Positions 19,101 through 26,921 of a stretch of 64,000 bases of DNA are shown here, in pieces. Source of the DNA: an uncultured Bacteroidia bacterium (GTDB lineage: Bacteria > Bacteroidota > Bacteroidia > Bacteroidales > ML635J-15); NCBI GenBank assembly GCA_902791865.1, contig CADAXK010000004.1, positions 186,001 through 250,000 on the forward strand, in the 5' to 3' direction. The translations under genes were made by a program, and so were the position numbers. The notes beneath the pieces were generated by a model that saw nothing but the letters and a program-made list of their open reading frames with translations, searched no databases and was not told the origin of the DNA. Position 1 is the first letter of the stretch; every line of letters begins with the position of its first letter.

Positions 19101-21588
19101 ACACTATGGTCGTCCATCCGTTTTCCGCATCAAACGCCATCCGCCCCGAATACACTTTTGTCATATTCCTAACATCAATAGCATCTCCAACAGGATTATC
19201 AAAGTCGACCTTTGTCGTGTGAGCAAGATAAACCTTCACATTTCGGTAAAGTTCTCCATTTGTATTTTCCAGATAATTGAAAGCCAACGAATAAATTGTG
19301 TGAGTTCCACCCATTTCTGCCGAAGTAAATATCTGTTGTGAATAAGACCAGTTGTTGGAAGTCATAATAGGCAACACTTCCCTACCATGCGTATCATCAG
19401 TTCCAACCTGCCTGTACGAATCAGTATCTACAACATCAATTTCCGGTTCAGATGGTTCAACAGATTCAGTACCAAACCTAACATTGCTTCTTATATCATA
19501 TCTCGTCCCTGAAAAAGAATCAGAATATGGATTGAAGCTATAACTTACAAAATTAGAGAGATTCTCAATTACACTTGTTTCAGAGCAATAGAAAGTCCTT
19601 CTAGGAACTGAGTTTCCAGTAATATCGTATACAGCAAGCACCAGATTGTCGGTTCCATTATAAGCAAACGGTTCATCGAGAACTATGGTAACCCACGACT
19701 CTTCGGCAGGAATTGTCATATATCCGGAATATACCTTTGTCAACCTAGTGACATCCACAAAATCATAGCTGGCTGTATATTCAGACTTCTGAGTATGCCC
19801 CATATACACCTTTACAAATCTGCTTACTTCCTCGGTCTTGTTACCCGAATAGTTGAACGAAAGCGTATAGATGGTCTTCTCGCTACCCATTTCTGCAGAG
19901 GTATATATCTGCTGCGAATAACCATAATTGTAATTTGTATTAACAGGGAATGCGCCCAATTCTCCGTCAAGTCCAACCTGACGGTATGTATCTGTTTCTA
20001 CATAATTTATAGGTTGTGTAAATTCCCTCAGCTCAATATCGTCCAATATGAAACCAGCGCCACCATAAATTGGGATTCCCACGAATGCAATTTGGAAATT
20101 TTCCTGCAAGTCGGACACAGCAAAGCGAATTTTCATTTTTGTCCAATCGGAATGATAATCGTCAATCCTTGCAAGCACTGATTCGCTAGTACCATTCATC
20201 AACTTGACAATTAGCTTGTCGTAGTCGCCAGACCTGTACGGATTTGCATAGTAGAAAACCAATTCGAGAGTATCGATGTTGGCAGGACGCACAAAAACAG
20301 GAGAAAGCAACATTGCCGTATCAGACACATTCGATGTATTGCTAACCTTGGCATTATATGTACCTCCGTGTGCTCCTGGAATATAACCGAAATAAGAACC
20401 TGTACCGATAAGCCAGTATGCACGTCCATACTTTGTGCTTGTTGTCCAACCATTTGTTTCAAAACTTGCAGTCTCAAAATCCTCACTCCATGGATATGTG
20501 TCAACAATAACAGGAATCTCAACATGTTCTATCCAATTCAACTCAACATCGTCAATCAAGAATCCGTAACCATACTTAGGAATTCCGACAAACTTAATCT
20601 GAAATCTACTGGGCAAATCTTCTGCAAGCAACTGGAGATTCATTTCGGTCCAACTGTCGTGATATTCTTCAATGCGAAGCAGTTCTGTTTCAATAGTTCC
20701 ATTAACCAACTTAACAACAAGGTGGTCGTAATCCGAACTCCATTTAGGATTAGCATAAAAGAACGACAAATTAAGCGTATCCATATTGTTTGGGCGTACA
20801 AAAACAGGCGAAAGCAATGCTGCGGTATCCCCTTCTTGACTATCATTGGTAATCCTAGCGTTATACGAACCACTGTAGGCAGATGTCAATGGACAATTGT
20901 TTCCATAGCCACCCGTTTCAATTATCCAATCAGCATTTCCTGATAATATACTGGTTGTCCAACCTTTTGTTTCAAAACTTCCGCTCTCGAAATCATCACT
21001 CCACGGATATGTATCAACCACAACAGGAATCACAGTATGTTCTATCCAATTCAACTCAATATCGTCAAGCAAAAAGCCACGACCATACTTAGGAATTCCG
21101 ACAAACTTAATCTGAAAGTTACTGGGCAAATCTTCTGCAAGCAACTTGAGGTTCATTTCTTCCCAGCTATCGTGAGATCCTTCAATGCTAACCAAATCCG
21201 TTTCATTGACGCCATTAACTAACTTAACAACGAGTGAGTCATAATCAGGACTCCATAGGGGATTTGCATAAAAGAACGACAATTCAAGCGTATCCACATT
21301 GCTTGGACGTACAAATACTGGCGAAAGCAACACTGCAGTATCTCCATTGTAGTCACTATTACTTACAATTGCATTATAAGAACCGCTGTGTGCATTTGTA
21401 AGAGAACCGCCACTAGATCCCGTTCCGATAGTCCATTCTGCAGAACCAGCCACAATGCTGGTTGTCCATCCATTTGTTGCAAAACTATTGCTCTCGAAAT
21501 TTTCAGTCCACGGATATGTATTTATCTGGGCAAAAGCACACTGCACCAACAATAGCAGCATAGGTATGATTACCAATACTCTTTTCAT
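16183..21588 (-). CDS. Giant secreted repeat adhesin with T9SS sorting domain
   Basis: 1801 residues from the ATG at 21588 (MKRVLVIIPMLLLLVQCAFAQ, signal peptide); the TTG at 21600 is not needed. Three ~170-residue units follow, each opening TYPW(T/S)(E/D)(N/D)FE and ending in a hydrophobic strand with (D/E)LNWIEH: cleaved-adhesin/MAM-like jelly rolls. Then five ~170-residue units open with (T/E)(D/A)(S/T/Y)Y.QVG and contain YSYSQQIF(T/N)SAEMG and FRYNGTDNLVVAV-like strands. Next is one InlB-type repeat (ATAHPCFRFEKWSDGETA) and a further beta domain. The C-terminus (IGIYPNPVSTSFYIYG ... GMYMIRCRG) is a type IX secretion domain. A surface adhesin or glycan-binding protein is likely; no catalytic motif was seen. 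TAATTTTG at 21615-21622 (minus) may be its -7 box. Confidence 0.85.
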   Translation of the reverse strand: MKRVLVIIPMLLLLVQCAFAQINTYPWTENFESNSFATNGWTTSIVAGSAEWTIGTGSSGGSLTNAHSGSYNAIVSNSDYNGDTAVLLSPVFVRPSNVDTLELSFFYANPLWSPDYDSLVVKLVNGVNETDLVSIEGSHDSWEEMNLKLLAEDLPSNFQIKFVGIPKYGRGFLLDDIELNWIEHTVIPVVVDTYPWSDDFESGSFETKGWTTSILSGNADWIIETGGYGNNCPLTSAYSGSYNARITNDSQEGDTAALLSPVFVRPNNMDTLNLSFFYANPKWSSDYDHLVVKLVNGTIETELLRIEEYHDSWTEMNLQLLAEDLPSRFQIKFVGIPKYGYGFLIDDVELNWIEHVEIPVIVDTYPWSEDFETASFETNGWTTSTKYGRAYWLIGTGSYFGYIPGAHGGTYNAKVSNTSNVSDTAMLLSPVFVRPANIDTLELVFYYANPYRSGDYDKLIVKLMNGTSESVLARIDDYHSDWTKMKIRFAVSDLQENFQIAFVGIPIYGGAGFILDDIELREFTQPINYVETDTYRQVGLDGELGAFPVNTNYNYGYSQQIYTSAEMGSEKTIYTLSFNYSGNKTEEVSRFVKVYMGHTQKSEYTASYDFVDVTRLTKVYSGYMTIPAEESWVTIVLDEPFAYNGTDNLVLAVYDITGNSVPRRTFYCSETSVIENLSNFVSYSFNPYSDSFSGTRYDIRSNVRFGTESVEPSEPEIDVVDTDSYRQVGTDDTHGREVLPIMTSNNWSYSQQIFTSAEMGGTHTIYSLAFNYLENTNGELYRNVKVYLAHTTKVDFDNPVGDAIDVRNMTKVYSGRMAFDAENGWTTIVFDTPFQYNGNDNLVVAVVDWTNATTGSPILFACTDIEETSSIFFSDYSSCINNLSFASYRELYNYRSNIRFGFEYVAPEEQVIDTVETEAYLQVGTGTTNTANILPIETDIYWSYSQQIFTAEEMGGSRTIYSIAFNYSGNTSYLMTRNVKAYLAHTQKDEFEYPVGDFVDVEDLTKVYSGWVNFDEESGWITLVFDTPFVYNGTDNLVVAVVDNTYEESSSIPFVCSDITKSRAVAIADYYSGSISSTSEASKKALCYYRNNIRFGLEYIEPPTHIVDTIETEAYLQVGTGTETAPLPLSTYYNYSYSQQLFASWEMGGERDIYTVSLNYNGNANENEVIRNTKLYMGHTSKFEFDYSTDWVSLADVPNVCNSTVTIDGESGWITYILRTPFHYNGTDNLVVAVRDNTGTYEYEEVGFMCSVSEYSSAIYEYTDLNAIYNLNSSYGSVINKRNNIRFGLEYVEPPVYEVDTLVTDSYYQVGTGISNREALPINTSDKYSYSQQIFNSAEMGEAKTIYSLSLNCVTNDNAEALRNVRIYMGNVSTFEFEYNDWVDVQELEVDSEPETVSQVYSGELIIPASSSWVTIILDQPFEYDGTSNLVLAWLDNTGTAQTLKRFACSESELGNSIIAVSNINPIDLEHLDRLSGRVLQTRNNIRFGTENHTVYSLEVSSDDEVMGSVSGSGRYEEGSVVDVRATAHPCFRFEKWSDGETANPRQITMTEDIVLTASFKSIDRDTLNYDNDVYNVSLGYHQQNVEWGISFMPQHLASRPHLADVLFYVDGQYSYGEYRLSVYQGFDTLPSECILRDTVTVEINAEGWINFGFDTIDIDTTRALWVILSSEGDYPATASTFVDAGYENGAWWNPNGTWTQQTYGAWMIKAVLPIEENGGNGEEEAVDVVSIENIGIYPNPVSTSFYIYGIDAGESVEIYSIEGRQIADFKYSGEAVDVSNLPAGMYMIRCRGYVTKFIKN
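17110..21540 (-). repeat. Internal domain repeats of the giant adhesin
   Basis: Two families in series. About 17110-20030 encodes five ~170-residue units with the SQQIF/NLVVAV pattern; about 20030-21540 encodes three ~170-residue TYPW...FE units. Units within a family share long stretches of DNA (for example around 20461-20560 and 21001-21100), favouring recombination between them. Confidence 0.8.
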
Positions 21589-21671
21589 TTTCAAACTCAA
21601 TTAAAATTATCTCGCAAAATTAACAAAAAAATGAGAATGCACACATAATGATTTACGATTGTTAAATTTTC

Positions 21672-21821
21672 CATCGCAAAGCATTGCGCCTATTATTTGA
21701 TTTTTTGAATATTGTACAATCGCGCCATGGCGCGATTCTTTGAACCTTAAAAACATAGAAACGGCGTCACCACCTGTAAAGACGTGCCATGGTGCATCTC
21801 TACAGAAACGCCGCAGGCATT
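21672..21821. repeat. Intergenic palindromic repeat cluster A
   Basis: The 366-bp gap 21589-21954 has no gene. It carries TCGCAAAGCATTGCG (21674-21688), the perfect palindrome CGCGCCATGGCGCG (21721-21734) preceded by TTGTACAAT, and a ~60-bp element ending ACGCCGCAGGCATT (21762-21821) that recurs at 23682-23740. GCC-rich short repeats (GGCTTCAAGCCTG...) follow to 21950. Members of the same family occur at 23583-23740, 29339-29358, 41965-42240 and 62560-62623. Confidence 0.75.
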
Positions 21822-21954
21822 AGGGCTAAAAGTCGAACAGACTAAAAGGCTAACAGCCAAAACGTAATAACGTTCAGTACGTTATGGCTTCAAGCCTGTG
21901 AGCCTTCGAGCCTGCATGCCCCAAACCTTCAAACGGCGTCAGCCCAGAAAATTT

Positions 21955-22590
21955 TTATATCAACTTCCTTCGCCTCATCTCCCAGAAGCACTTGCAGGTA
22001 GCATCGACATCGGCGGCGGAATTGTGTGCATCATCGAACTCTGTTCCGAATAGTTTCTTGTGGAGCTCCTGAAGCTTAGGCCACTTGTATCCGCCACGAT
22101 AGCCTGGCAACTTGCAATATTCAGTTCCCGCAAGCATTGTGCAGTACGACTTCATACGCGAAAGCTGAACATCAATGCCTCGTCTTATAAACTCAGCATC
22201 AACAACATGAATATCAAATGAAATGTTATGTCCGACAATGTACTCGGCAGAATCGAGCGTCTGCACAAAAATCGCCAGCGCAGAATCCAAAGCTATGCCT
22301 TCCCTCATCGCCCTTTCGGTGGAAATGCCGTGAATTGAGGCCGCCTGCTCAGGAATCTCATAGCCATCGGGACAAATAATGCAATCGTGGACAGAAAGCA
22401 CATTGCCCTGATTGTCGGTAAGAATCCAGCTCAACTGCACCATGCGCGGCCAGTTCATGGTATCGCTGGCAGGTGCTTCGTAATCGTGTGGCAATCCTGT
22501 TGTTTCGGTATCGAAAAACAGATAGTTATGACCTGCGAATGTCAATCCGCATACAAACATTACAAACAGCGACACAAGAAATCTTTTCAT
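21955..22590 (-). CDS. Exported DEDDh (DnaQ-like) 3'-5' exonuclease
   Basis: 211 residues from the ATG at 22590. The start (MKRFLVSLFVMFVCGLTFAG) is a typical Sec signal peptide, and the exonuclease fold begins at once with LFFDTETTGLP (ExoI motif with the metal Asp/Glu). ExoII is VGHNISFDI and ExoIII is DAHNSAADVDAT, giving the DEDDh set. This family normally acts in the cytoplasm (DnaQ, RNase T, Pol III epsilon); a signal peptide would place it in the periplasm, where it might degrade DNA or RNA. An inserted stretch follows ExoI (SDTMNWPRMVQLSW), as in Bacteroidota 3'-5' exonucleases. A minus-strand TAATTTTG (22606-22613) may be its promoter. It is divergent from the EamA gene. Confidence 0.85.
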   Translation of the reverse strand: MKRFLVSLFVMFVCGLTFAGHNYLFFDTETTGLPHDYEAPASDTMNWPRMVQLSWILTDNQGNVLSVHDCIICPDGYEIPEQAASIHGISTERAMREGIALDSALAIFVQTLDSAEYIVGHNISFDIHVVDAEFIRRGIDVQLSRMKSYCTMLAGTEYCKLPGYRGGYKWPKLQELHKKLFGTEFDDAHNSAADVDATCKCFWEMRRRKLI

Positions 22591-22682
22591 ATTTTTTATT
22601 TTTTGCAAAATTAACAAAACAATCATGCACAATATTACACAAAAAACGAAAACGGAACGCTAAAAAATATATTTTTGCGCCC

Positions 22683-23570
22683 ATGAAAAAAGATTCGCCA
22701 CTGATAATATATCCGTTGCTGGTAATAGCGATGCTATTCTGGTCGTTTTCGTTCATCTGGGCAAAACAAGCGCTTGTCAATTACAATCCGATAACAATCA
22801 TTTACTTACGAACAATTGTTGCCTCTGTAATCCTATTTCTCATACTGCTTGTCACAAGGAAAAGGATCAAAATTCGACTGAAAGACCTGCCAATCTTCAT
22901 TGTTCTTGCTTTTTTCGAGCCGTTCCTATACTTCCTTGGCGAAACCAACGGACTTACGCGCGTTGATGCATCTACAGCAGGAATAATAATTGGCACAATA
23001 CCGCTTTTCACGCCGATAGTTGCATATATTTTCCTGAAGGAAAAAATCACAAAGCTCAACATTGTCGGCATAGTGCTGTCGGTTATAGGCGTGGCAATAA
23101 TGACATTCGACACCAACCTCAACATGCAGGTGTCGCCCGAAGGACTTATGCTTCTTGGCGTTGCAATACTTGCCACATTGGGATATACAGTTGCTGTAAA
23201 GAAAATTCCGGAAGAATATTCAGTATTCACCATCACTTTATACCAAAACATTATCGGCTCGCTTTTGTTTTTGCCGCTAGTCATTATTTTCGAAAAGGAC
23301 AACATAATGCAAACGGGCTTTGTATGGGACTCAATCCTGCCGATAATAGAACTCGGAATATTTGCATCGGCGGCTGCATTCGTATGCTACACATACACAT
23401 TGCGTTACATCCCGATAGCCCGAGCAAACATCTTCACGAACCTTATTCCCGTGTTCACGCTTTTCCTATCGGCATTGATTCTTGGAGACGAAATTAACCT
23501 CCAGAAAATCATTGGAATAACTGTCGTTCTGACTGGCGTTTTTGTTGCGCAAGCGAAAAAAAGACAATAA
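22683..23570 (+). CDS. EamA/DMT-family transporter
   Basis: 295 residues from the ATG at 22683; the longer open frame upstream overlaps the divergent exonuclease gene. Ten hydrophobic segments in two EamA repeats are visible (AMLFWSFSFIWAKQAL opens the first; GVAILATLGYTVAVKKI opens the second, which ends TVVLTGVFVAQAKKRQ). It is an inner-membrane drug/metabolite exporter with no substrate indicated. A TATTTTTG box at 22670-22677 lies only 5 bases before the ATG, so if this is the promoter the mRNA would be almost leaderless. Confidence 0.9.
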   Translation: MKKDSPLIIYPLLVIAMLFWSFSFIWAKQALVNYNPITIIYLRTIVASVILFLILLVTRKRIKIRLKDLPIFIVLAFFEPFLYFLGETNGLTRVDASTAGIIIGTIPLFTPIVAYIFLKEKITKLNIVGIVLSVIGVAIMTFDTNLNMQVSPEGLMLLGVAILATLGYTVAVKKIPEEYSVFTITLYQNIIGSLLFLPLVIIFEKDNIMQTGFVWDSILPIIELGIFASAAAFVCYTYTLRYIPIARANIFTNLIPVFTLFLSALILGDEINLQKIIGITVVLTGVFVAQAKKRQ

Positions 23571-23582
23571 ACAACATTGCAC

Positions 23583-23740
23583 ACAATCGGCGACATTCAT
23601 TGCAATCGGCGCAATGCATTGCACACAATCGGCGCAAATCATTGCGCCGCTACAAATCATCAAACCCTGAAACATAAAATGGGCGTCGGTATCTGTAAAG
23701 ACGTGCCATGGCGCGTATCTACAGAAACGCCGCAGGCATT
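23583..23740. repeat. Intergenic palindromic repeat cluster B
   Basis: The 365-bp gap 23571-23935 has no gene. Alternating CATTGCAATCGGCGCAATG-like units (23583-23653) are followed by a ~60-bp element (23682-23740: CTGTAAAGACGTGCCATGG ... ACGCCGCAGGCATT) that matches 21762-21821. A/T-rich short direct repeats (AATTATCAAATTATCAAATC) fill 23771-23815. Confidence 0.75.
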
Positions 23741-23899
23741 CAAATCATCGAATCTTCAACCTTTAGCTCGCGCAAGCAAATTATCAAATTATCAAATCAT
23801 CAAATCATTGAATTTTTAAATCAGCGTAGCTAACAACAATCATCAAAATCCAGCAATCCTAAATTCATAAATCGTAATTCGTAAATCGTAAATATGTTT

Positions 23900-23907
23900 T
23901 ATCTTTG
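23900..23907 (+). promoter_or_regulatory. -7 box for lpdA
   Basis: TATCTTTG matches TAnnTTTG, 28 bases before the ATG at 23936. No clear TTTG box is seen at the expected distance. Confidence 0.45.
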
Positions 23908-23935
23908 CGCTACAATTTTTTAATAAGTACGAATT

Positions 23936-25327
23936 ATGGATTTTGATTTAATAGTATTGGGCAGCGGTCCCGGTGGATATGTAGCTGCCATAAGGGCATC
24001 ACAGCTCGGAATGAAGGTTGCAGTTGTTGAACGCGCACAGCTCGGTGGAATTTGCCTCAACTGGGGTTGCATACCGACAAAGGCCTTGCTGAAGTCGGCA
24101 CAGGTTTACAACTACATGAAGCACTCCGAAAACTACGGCATTGAACTCGAAGGCACAGCAAAACCTAACTTCGAAAAGGTTATCGCCCGTAGCCGCGAAG
24201 TTGCCGCAGGAATGAGCAAGGGCATCGAGTTCCTTTTCAAGAAAAACAACATCACCGTTATCAACGGAACAGGGAAACTCGTTGAGGCTCACAAACTCGC
24301 TGTAACAAAGGAAGATGGAAGCGTTGAAAATCTTACCGCCAACCATATAATCCTTGCAACAGGCGCTCGCTCGAAGGTTATGCCCAACATTCCGCAGGAT
24401 GGTGTAAACATCATCGGATACCGCGAGGCTCTCACCTTGCCGAAACTTCCAGAATCGATGGTTGTCGTTGGTTCAGGTGCAATAGGTTCCGAACTTGCAT
24501 TCTTCTATCACTCAATGGGTTGCCAAGTAACAATCATCGAATTCCTTCCCGAAATAGTTCCGTTAGAGGACGAGGAAGTATCGAAGCAACTGGCTCGCTC
24601 GTTCAAGAAGATGGGCATAAAGGTTATGACAGGAACTGCCGTACAAAGCGTTGAAATAAAGGATGGCAAGTGCTTGGTAAAATACACCGACAAGAAGGGC
24701 GAAAATTCAATCGAATGCGAAAAGGTTCTGTCGGCTGTTGGCGTTGTTACCAACATCGAAAACCTTGGTCTTGAAGAACTTGGCATTGCAACCGAGCGTG
24801 GCAAGGTCGTTGTTGACGACTACTACCGCACATCCTGCGAAGGCGTTTATGCAATCGGCGACATTGTTCACGGACCGGCATTGGCACATGTTGCTTCGGC
24901 TGAAGGTATCTGCTGTGTTGAAAAGATTGCAGGCCATGACGTTGAAAAGATTGACTACGACTATATTCCGTCATGCGTTTACACGACTCCCGAAGTTGCA
25001 TCGGTAGGCTTTACCGAGAAACAGCTGCAGGACAAGGGTATAGAATACAAGGTCGGCAAGTTCCCGTTCACCGCATCGGGCAAGGCTATGGCAGCTGGCA
25101 ACAGGGACGGTTTTGTAAAGCTTCTCTTCGATGCTAACAGCGATGAACTGCTTGGCGCACACTTCATTGGAGACAACATTGCCGAAATGATTGCCGAAAT
25201 GTCAGCATTCAAGAAATTGAACGGCAAGGCAAAGCAGCTCATAAAGACCATACATCCGCATCCGAGCCTTTCGGAAGCCGTTATGGAAGCAGCCGCTGCC
25301 GCACACAACGAAGTAATTCACATTTAG
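23936..25327 (+). CDS. lpdA: Dihydrolipoyl dehydrogenase
   Basis: 463 residues, full length. The E3 flavoprotein reoxidises lipoamide in 2-oxo acid dehydrogenase or glycine cleavage complexes, passing electrons to NAD+. Seen: FAD-binding GSGPGGYVAAIRA, the redox pair in GGICLNWGCIPTKALL (C40, C45), the NAD-binding GSGAIGSELAFF, YAIGDIVHGPALAH, and the C-terminal catalytic His-Glu in IHPHPSLSEAV. No E1, E2 or glycine-cleavage gene is nearby, so the partner complex cannot be told. It is transcribed alone, with a terminator after it. Confidence 0.95.
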   Translation: MDFDLIVLGSGPGGYVAAIRASQLGMKVAVVERAQLGGICLNWGCIPTKALLKSAQVYNYMKHSENYGIELEGTAKPNFEKVIARSREVAAGMSKGIEFLFKKNNITVINGTGKLVEAHKLAVTKEDGSVENLTANHIILATGARSKVMPNIPQDGVNIIGYREALTLPKLPESMVVVGSGAIGSELAFFYHSMGCQVTIIEFLPEIVPLEDEEVSKQLARSFKKMGIKVMTGTAVQSVEIKDGKCLVKYTDKKGENSIECEKVLSAVGVVTNIENLGLEELGIATERGKVVVDDYYRTSCEGVYAIGDIVHGPALAHVASAEGICCVEKIAGHDVEKIDYDYIPSCVYTTPEVASVGFTEKQLQDKGIEYKVGKFPFTASGKAMAAGNRDGFVKLLFDANSDELLGAHFIGDNIAEMIAEMSAFKKLNGKAKQLIKTIHPHPSLSEAVMEAAAAAHNEVIHI

Positions 25328-25345
25328 CATATTGGCTAACGGAGA

Positions 25346-25377
25346 TAAAAAAGGATGCGAGATGCATCCTTTTTTTG
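25346..25377 (+). terminator. Terminator after lpdA
   Basis: Stem GGATGC (25353-25358) with GCATCC (25364-25369), extended by A-run/T-run pairing, then seven T. Confidence 0.85.
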
Positions 25378-25504
25378 TTTTGTCAGCGCAAACTTTACTA
25401 TGAAAATCATCACAATCTTCATAGAATATGCACTCTTGCTTGCTAAATATAACACACTATAAATCAGAGTTATACAAGATAATTATTATTTTTTCAAAAA
25501 AATC

Positions 25505-25536
25505 TTGCTCAAAACTTTAGATTTTTACTACCTTTG
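25505..25536 (+). promoter_or_regulatory. Predicted promoter of the second AAA_14 gene, embedded in the repeat array
   Basis: TTG at 25505-25507, 21 bp, TACCTTTG at 25529-25536. The -7 box lies exactly in the spacer between repeat copies 1 and 2. Transcription would start near 25543, leaving copies 3-5 (and perhaps the end of copy 2) in the 5' leader. Confidence 0.5.
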
Positions 25537-25618
25537 ACTTTGGATTTTTACTAGTATAAACTTTAGATTTTTCCTAATGCAGACTTTAGATTTTTACCAA
25601 CATAAACTTTAGATTTTT
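25514..25618 (+). repeat. Five 13-bp direct repeats, 23-bp period, ending at the AAA_14 start codon
   Basis: Unit ACTTTAGATTTTT at 25514, 25537, 25560, 25583 and 25606, each exactly 23 bp from the next. Copy 2 has GG for AG. The spacers vary. The last copy ends 3 bases before the ATG at 25622, so it occupies the ribosome-binding region. No other gene lies between lpdA and this array. The remaining sequence 25378-25504 shows nothing recognisable. Confidence 0.92.
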
Positions 25619-25621
25619 GCT

Positions 25622-26794
25622 ATGAGTACAAATAGAACGGCTAAAGAAACATTGCTAAGATTGGCATCGCAGTTTCCAGTTGTAGCAATCACAGGACCTC
25701 GCCAGAGCGGGAAAACGACTTTGGCAAAAATGGCTTTTCCCGATAAAAAATACATCTCATTTGACGACAAGTCGATGAGAGAACTGGCAACTTCAAACCC
25801 AAAGGATTTCCTGATGGCATTCCCAGATGGTGCAATTATTGACGAAGCACAGAAAGTACCAGAAATCTTTGATGCCGTAAAGTTTTATGTTGATAATGAA
25901 GAATATGTACCAGGGAAATACATCCTTACAGGTTCGAGCCAGTTCCGACTGAAGGAGAATATAACCGATTCGCTTGCCGGTCGTGTAGCATCTTTGAAAC
26001 TTATGCCATTCTCGATTAAGGAACTTAATAGTGACAACCTGTTGAGCGACAATGCTTACGATACAATATTCAAAGGTTTTTACCCACCACTATACGACCC
26101 GCAGAAACACTTTATTGCTTCCGACTGGTTCGAGAATTATATCGACACCTATTTGGATATGGATGTCAAGAACCTTATAAATCCATCCAACCTGTCATCT
26201 TTCAAGAAATTCATACAGTTGTCGGCCACATACAGCGGACAGATGGTGTCGATGGACAAGATTTCCAAAGTCATAGGCGTATCGGCACCAACAATAAAAC
26301 AGTGGTTTTCAATTCTTGAATCTTCATTCATAATACATTTCCTCGAACCGGAAACAAATAGTCTCGGCAAGTCGTTAGTCAAAACTCCAAAAATGTATTT
26401 TGTTGATTCGGGACTTCTATGCCATCTTTTAAGAATTGAAAGCAAGGAAGAACTATTGCTCAGTCCGCACAAAGGTGCTGTAGTTGAAACATTTGCACTT
26501 TCAGAACTGCTCAAAAACCGACTGAACTTTGGTAAAAAAGCTAACTTGACATTCTTCAGAGACCAAAAGGGATTCGAAGTTGACATTATAGCCGACTGGA
26601 AACACACATTTGCCATCGAAATAAAAAGCTCAGCAGACGCGGAAAGCAAGTTGTCGGAAAGTGTGCGTGATTATCTGGGACTTCGCAAAGACAGCAACTG
26701 CAAAGGCTCAGTTTTCTACCTCGGCGACCTCACCTGCGAAATCAACGGCATAAAATACATCTCGTGGAAGGACTGGTGCAAGGTGGAAGAGTGA
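25622..26794 (+). CDS. AAA_14 / DUF4143 family ATPase (second copy)
   Basis: 390 residues. AAA_14 domain with Walker A GPRQSGKTTLA and Walker B GAIIDEAQKVP, then LTGSSQFRL (sensor). The DUF4143 half begins with a clear helix-turn-helix-like segment (ISKVIGVSAPTIKQWFSILE), has FVDSGLLCHL and ends with FEVDIIADW...FAIEIKSSA, a PD-(D/E)XK-like strand pair. It is only distantly similar to the product of 3500-4804, so the two are not a recent duplication. The helix-turn-helix could bind the five repeats immediately before the gene. It is a single-gene unit; what follows is noncoding. Confidence 0.9.
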   Translation: MSTNRTAKETLLRLASQFPVVAITGPRQSGKTTLAKMAFPDKKYISFDDKSMRELATSNPKDFLMAFPDGAIIDEAQKVPEIFDAVKFYVDNEEYVPGKYILTGSSQFRLKENITDSLAGRVASLKLMPFSIKELNSDNLLSDNAYDTIFKGFYPPLYDPQKHFIASDWFENYIDTYLDMDVKNLINPSNLSSFKKFIQLSATYSGQMVSMDKISKVIGVSAPTIKQWFSILESSFIIHFLEPETNSLGKSLVKTPKMYFVDSGLLCHLLRIESKEELLLSPHKGAVVETFALSELLKNRLNFGKKANLTFFRDQKGFEVDIIADWKHTFAIEIKSSADAESKLSESVRDYLGLRKDSNCKGSVFYLGDLTCEINGIKYISWKDWCKVEE

Positions 26795-26833
26795 AAAAAG
26801 GGCGTCATTTGCTCACTTTGTTTCGCGAGCTAA

Positions 26834-26904
26834 AGATTTCGGATAGTTTGATTCACTCAGCTCCCCGTTCCGTATCGCTGGTTCATCATAACTTCCGAAA
26901 TGAC
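26834..26904. repeat. 71-bp intergenic repeat, copy 2
   Basis: Same length as 15974-16044 and sharing its 28-bp core without change. The flanks differ more, but the outer ends again form an imperfect inverted repeat (GATTTCGGAT ... TTCCGAAATGAC). It lies between convergent genes. Confidence 0.75.
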
Positions 26905-26921
26905 GATAAGAGGTCTTTCAA

